This document shows positions 39,542 through 42,384 of a stretch of DNA of 42,384 nucleotides, one piece after another. The stretch spans positions 1 through 42,384 of the forward strand of contig CAVFCW010000016.1 in the NCBI GenBank assembly GCA_963621245.1, read 5' to 3'. Made by a program: the position numbers and the translations under genes. The number at the start of each line of letters is the position of its first letter. The first letter of the stretch is position 1. This DNA comes from SIG603 sp963621245. GTDB lineage: Bacteria > Bacillota > Clostridia > Oscillospirales > Acutalibacteraceae. The notes under the pieces are model-generated. The model was not told where the DNA came from. It did not search any database and saw only the letters and a list, made by a program, of their open reading frames with translations.

Positions 39542-40087
39542 TTACAGAAGTCCCGCTTTAATAAGCGCATAAGCCTTTAAAATTCCCACCTGAGTTTTTG
39601 AGTCGGGAATTTCGTTGTTCATAATCTTCTTCACAGCGTCCTCTATCGGCACTCTGTCCACCTCGAGAAACTCTCCCTCGTCAAGCTTCTGCTCGGCATA
39701 CTCACTTATTCTTCCCGCCCAAATGTGGATTATCTCGCCGCAGTAACCGGGAGTGGGATAAAGCTTGCCCAAGAAGGTGTAATTTTCTGATTTTGTGCCC
39801 GTCTCCTCGAGCTGTTCTCTCTTCATTGCCTCGAACGGATCCTCTCCCTTTTCGAGTTTTCCGGCAGGCAATTCCGTCAAAACCTCTTTATAAGGATAGC
39901 GAAACTGTCTGACAAGCAAAACCTCGTCTTTGTCAGTGAGTGCAACAACGCAGACTCCGCCGTGATGATCGACAACCTCTCGCTTGCTCTTCTTTCCGTT
40001 TTCAAGCTCTATATCGTCAACATGTACATTGATTATTCTTCCGTCAAAAATATCTTTTCTCGATAATGTTTTTTCAGTAAGCTTCAT
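39542..40087 (-). CDS. NUDIX hydrolase, ADP-ribose pyrophosphatase-like
   Basis: This 181-aa hydrolase has the Nudix box GKLEKGEDPFEAMKREQLEETG, which binds Mg2+ for pyrophosphate cleavage. The N-terminal ELENGKKSKREVVDHHGGVCVVAL and LVRQFRYPYKEVLTELPAG follow the NudF/ADP-ribose pyrophosphatase pattern. The ATG at 40087 has AAGAGG upstream. It is first in a two-gene operon with msrA and clears toxic nucleotide sugars. Confidence 0.92.
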   Translation of the reverse strand: MKLTEKTLSRKDIFDGRIINVHVDDIELENGKKSKREVVDHHGGVCVVALTDKDEVLLVRQFRYPYKEVLTELPAGKLEKGEDPFEAMKREQLEETGTKSENYTFLGKLYPTPGYCGEIIHIWAGRISEYAEQKLDEGEFLEVDRVPIEDAVKKIMNNEIPDSKTQVGILKAYALIKAGLL

Positions 40088-40138
40088 AATTTTACCTCTT
40101 TTTCTCACGGATATTTTGTTTCGTGATGTTCTCTTTCA

Positions 40139-40167
40139 ATTATAGATTCTGTGGCGCATTTAAGCAA
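40139..40167 (-). promoter_or_regulatory. Promoter of the NUDIX-msrA operon
   Basis: Minus-strand -35 TTGCTT (40162-40167), a 17-bp spacer and a perfect -10 TATAAT (40139-40144). Confidence 0.7.
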
Positions 40168-40182
40168 GACAAAACTAATTTG

Positions 40183-40211
40183 TTGAAATATTCATATTTT
40201 TATGCTACTAT
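40183..40211 (+). promoter_or_regulatory. Promoter of the Ser-rich lipoprotein
   Basis: -35 TTGAAA (40183-40188), a 17-bp spacer and -10 TACTAT (40206-40211); divergent from the NUDIX promoter. Confidence 0.65.
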
Positions 40212-40268
40212 TTTTTCACGATGTGGATATCGGATTTTTTATTTTTCTTTATAGGAAGGCAATCGACA

Positions 40269-40913
40269 ATGAAAATCAACAATATTCTTAAAAAATTAAC
40301 CGTTTTGGCTCTTGCCGCCACTTTTGCATTCAGCGTTACGGCTTGCTCGTCCTCTTCTTCGTCAGAAAACTCAGAGAGCGGCGAAAATTCTGCTCAGTCC
40401 TCCGCAAGCGAAGAAAGCACGGAAAGCATCGACGGCACGGCTTCAAGCGAAACAACCGAGACAAGCACCGCACCGATAGACGGCTCAAGCATACCGGATC
40501 CGACTGCGGGCGACGAAGCTTTTAAATCTCTCTTCTCGGAAAACGCAATAGACAGCGACTATCTCTCTGAGATAAACTCCGCTCAGGATGTTGTATCGAG
40601 CGTACGCGCGGGCAATTCTGCTGCCACACGCTGGAAAAGTCAGATAGAAATTTCTCTTGACGAATTAAAAGAACTCGATTCCTCCGCCTATGACGAACAG
40701 GCATCCGCTCAGGAAACTTGGGAGAACGGCCTTGATGCCGCAGTCGAGAATGTTAAATCTAACATCACAACAGACGGTTCACTCGGAAACATCGAGGCGG
40801 CATATAACGTCATGCTCCTCTACCGTGAGAGAGCCGCCGAGGTCTTATATCAGATTTATCAGCTAAACGGCGAAGTTAACGTAAGTGCGGGAGTCGGCGA
40901 GGCTCAGGGCTAA
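40269..40913 (+). CDS. Ser-rich lipoprotein of unknown function
   Basis: This 214-aa lipoprotein has a signal peptide (KKLTVLALAATFAFSVTAC) with lipobox VTAC. A long Ser/Glu/Thr-rich low-complexity linker runs to about residue 85. A folded, mostly helical C-terminal region follows (DEAFKSLFSENAIDSDYLSEINSAQ ... MLLYRERAAEVLYQIYQLNG). No enzyme motif is recognised. AGGAAGG precedes the ATG. It is monocistronic, with a promoter and a terminator of its own. Confidence 0.8.
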   Translation: MKINNILKKLTVLALAATFAFSVTACSSSSSSENSESGENSAQSSASEESTESIDGTASSETTETSTAPIDGSSIPDPTAGDEAFKSLFSENAIDSDYLSEINSAQDVVSSVRAGNSAATRWKSQIEISLDELKELDSSAYDEQASAQETWENGLDAAVENVKSNITTDGSLGNIEAAYNVMLLYRERAAEVLYQIYQLNGEVNVSAGVGEAQG

Positions 40914-40924
40914 ATTAAAATTTC

Positions 40925-40947
40925 GGGCAAGGCATTTTGTCTTGCCC
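40925..40947 (+). terminator. Terminator of the Ser-rich lipoprotein gene
   Basis: A 7-bp stem (GGGCAAG/CTTGCCC) with a 9-nt loop is followed by TTTCTTTTTT. Confidence 0.85.
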
Positions 40948-40964
40948 TTTCTTTTTTACAAGCC

Positions 40965-40994
40965 TTGATTGTAAATCCTTTCTTGTGATACAAT
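40965..40994 (+). promoter_or_regulatory. Promoter of the RlmI-like methyltransferase
   Basis: -35 TTGATT (40965-40970), an 18-bp spacer and -10 TACAAT (40989-40994), 35 nt before the ATG. Confidence 0.6.
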
Positions 40995-41029
40995 GGCAGA
41001 GAAAAAGTAAAAAATAAGGATGAAAAACT

Positions 41030-42250
41030 ATGAAGCAGGAGAGAATTTACCCGTCCGTAAGCATAACCGCAAAGGGCGAGCGTGCAATCAAAAACGGTCA
41101 TCCGTGGGTATATGACGGAGAGATTAGAGAAATAAAAGGCGAGCCGGAAAACGGCGTTTTGGTCGATGTCTTCAGCGGTAACGCTTACATGGGCACGGGA
41201 TTTTACAACGCAAACAGCAGAATAACAGTCCGTCTCCTAAGCAGAAACGCCAACGATAAATTTGACGAAGCGTTCTGGAGAAGAAGAGCGGAATATGCGA
41301 TAGCATACAGAAAAACGGTTATGCCGGGCGATGACTTCAAATGCTGCCGACTTGTGCACGGCGAAGCAGACCAGATGCCGGGCCTCACTGTTGACAGATA
41401 CAACAATATTTTGTCCGTTCAGGTGGCAAGCCTCGGCATGGAGAAGGTAAAAGATACGGTTTACAGAGCTTTTTATGAAGCACTCAACTCCATGGGCGAG
41501 AAAATTGACGGAATTTTTGAGAGAAACGATATTTCTCTTCGTGAAAAAGAAGGCTTGACTCAGTACAAAGGCTGGTATGAGGCACTCCCACACCCAGATT
41601 CTGCCGTGACGGAAATCACCGAGAACGGAGTAAAATACTTTGTCGACGTCGAAAACGGTCAGAAAACGGGATTTTTCCTCGATCAGAAGTATAACCGTCT
41701 TGCCGCCGCAAGAATCGCAAAGGGCAAAACCATACTTGACTGCTTCACTCACACGGGGTCTTTTGGTCTTAATGCCGCTTTAGCCGGAGCAAAGCACGTT
41801 CACAGCGTAGATATTTCTCAGACGGCAATCGATATGGCGAGCGAAAACGCAAAGCGCAACAATCTTGACAACATCGATTTTGAGACTGCCGATGTCTTTG
41901 AACTTCTCACAAAGCTTGCAAACGAAAAAAATCACGATTACGATTACATCATTCTCGATCCGCCGGCATTCACCAAGTCAAGGGGAACTGTAAGGGACGC
42001 CGCAAGGGGTTACAAAGAAATCAACATGAAAGCGATGAAGCTTTTACCAAGAGGCGGTTACCTCGCCACATGCTCTTGCTCACACTTTATGACGGACGAG
42101 ATGTTCCGCGATATGTTAAGAAGTGCCGCAAAGGATATGGGAGTTTCTCTAAGACAGATAGAAGCCCGTCAGCAGGCGCCCGATCACCCGATACTTTGGA
42201 ATGTTCCCGAAACGGACTACTTAAAGTTCTACATTTTCCAAGTGGTTTAA
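41030..42250 (+). CDS. rlmI: RlmI-like 23S rRNA cytosine-C5 methyltransferase
   Basis: This 406-aa SAM-dependent rRNA methyltransferase has an N-terminal PUA domain (SITAKGERAIKNGHPWVYDGEI). A linker domain follows (LTVDRYNNILSVQVASLGME, GIFERNDISLREKEGL). The Rossmann domain has the SAM motif LDCFTHTGSFGLNAALAGA, IILDPPAFTKSRG and the Cys-bearing motif ATCSCSHFM, where the second Cys acts as nucleophile. By homology it modifies C1962 of 23S rRNA in the large subunit; the exact target site is inferred. It is monocistronic and followed by a strong terminator before the right-end repeat. Confidence 0.88.
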   Translation: MKQERIYPSVSITAKGERAIKNGHPWVYDGEIREIKGEPENGVLVDVFSGNAYMGTGFYNANSRITVRLLSRNANDKFDEAFWRRRAEYAIAYRKTVMPGDDFKCCRLVHGEADQMPGLTVDRYNNILSVQVASLGMEKVKDTVYRAFYEALNSMGEKIDGIFERNDISLREKEGLTQYKGWYEALPHPDSAVTEITENGVKYFVDVENGQKTGFFLDQKYNRLAAARIAKGKTILDCFTHTGSFGLNAALAGAKHVHSVDISQTAIDMASENAKRNNLDNIDFETADVFELLTKLANEKNHDYDYIILDPPAFTKSRGTVRDAARGYKEINMKAMKLLPRGGYLATCSCSHFMTDEMFRDMLRSAAKDMGVSLRQIEARQQAPDHPILWNVPETDYLKFYIFQVV

Positions 42251-42261
42251 TGTTAAATTCT

Positions 42262-42298
42262 CTTTGTCCGAGGGCAAAAAAGACGCTCTCGGACAAAG
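42262..42298 (+). terminator. Terminator after the RlmI-like gene
   Basis: A perfect 11-bp stem (CTTTGTCCGAG/CTCGGACAAAG) with a 15-nt loop is followed by an A/T-rich run. It separates the gene from the outward promoter. Confidence 0.8.
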
Positions 42299-42384
42299 TA
42301 AAAATATTTTTTAAAAAAGTGTTGACTTTTCTTTTGTGAAGTGGTATTATTTCTAAGTCGTCAGGAGACGACAACAAATTAAAC
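42299..42384. repeat. Right copy of the window-end inverted repeat
   Basis: Near-identical, in inverted orientation, to bases 1-86. It contains the A/T-rich block, a strong promoter and the hairpin GTCGTC-AGGA-GACGAC (42357-42372). See the left copy for interpretation. Confidence 0.85.
42322..42350 (+). promoter_or_regulatory. Strong outward promoter, right end
   Basis: -35 TTGACT (42322-42327), a 17-bp spacer and -10 TATTAT (42345-42350), facing out of the window, with A/T tracts upstream. Confidence 0.75.

Noticed and set aside
1..42384. tRNA, rRNA, transposase or phage genes
   Set aside because: None found by reading; the terminal repeats are promoter-leader sequences without transposase or target duplications.

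Overview
The window looks like a chromosomal segment from a Gram-positive, low-to-mid GC anaerobe of the Clostridia (an Oscillospirales/Ruminococcaceae-like gut bacterium is my best guess). The signs are clean AGGAGG-type ribosome sites with occasional TTG starts, Ser-run lipoproteins, a CpsB/CpsC/CpsD phosphoregulatory set, the yqhQ-prmC pair, an [Fe-S] aldo/keto reductase and LarB. The species call is inference. I see no tRNA, rRNA, CRISPR, transposase or phage gene. Both ends carry the same ~85-bp sequence in inverted orientation. Each copy has a strong outward-firing promoter and a leader hairpin, which is what one expects where a contig stops at two rRNA operon (or other multicopy) leaders.

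Layout. (1) 104-7919, minus strand: a PfkB kinase, then an apparent operon in transcription order VCBS-repeat lipoprotein, response regulator, histidine kinase, YqhQ (DUF1385), PrmC, M28 peptidase, ending in a terminator. (2) 8079-9580, plus: rsmE and a FabG-like reductase, convergent with a TPM-domain membrane protein. (3) 11025-15854, minus: cls / small membrane protein / flavin reductase-like operon and a DUF1538 transporter with a double-length P-II-like regulator. (4) 16200-28361, minus: a polysaccharide and RiPP (ribosomally made, modified peptide) island. (5) 28607-33062: larB, a MATE exporter, and two CobW/G3E-type P-loop proteins, one extremely His-rich. (6) 33201-36904, minus: an amino-acid ABC transporter coupled to an XRE-DUF3990 gene and a small partner. 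(7) 37186-42250: MerR/aldo-keto reductase with a 19-bp-spaced promoter, MsrA, a NUDIX hydrolase, a Ser-rich lipoprotein and an RlmI-like methyltransferase.

The standout is region 4. A consensus promoter drives cpsC-cpsD-cpsB, then with overlapping or nearly abutting genes a soluble S26-type peptidase and a radical SAM/SPASM enzyme. Next comes a second promoter inside a dyad, then six small paralogous precursor peptides (48-54 aa), most of them missed by ordinary gene finders. They share a leader of the form YxxP..EK.[DE]F[DN]Y..QVVA, followed by SGC (or SGGC) and a hypervariable core with exactly two cysteines. After them come an HPr-kinase-like/PqqD fusion, an ABC exporter, a WbpM/CapD-like sugar-nucleotide dehydratase and a GT-C-like membrane protein. 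Two of the six precursors (first and third) have an A8 run in the leader where the intact second precursor has A7. This puts their intact cores out of frame with every available start, so slippage or phase variation is the natural hypothesis. I regard this as a probable uncharacterised two-Cys RiPP system embedded in a cell-surface polysaccharide locus.
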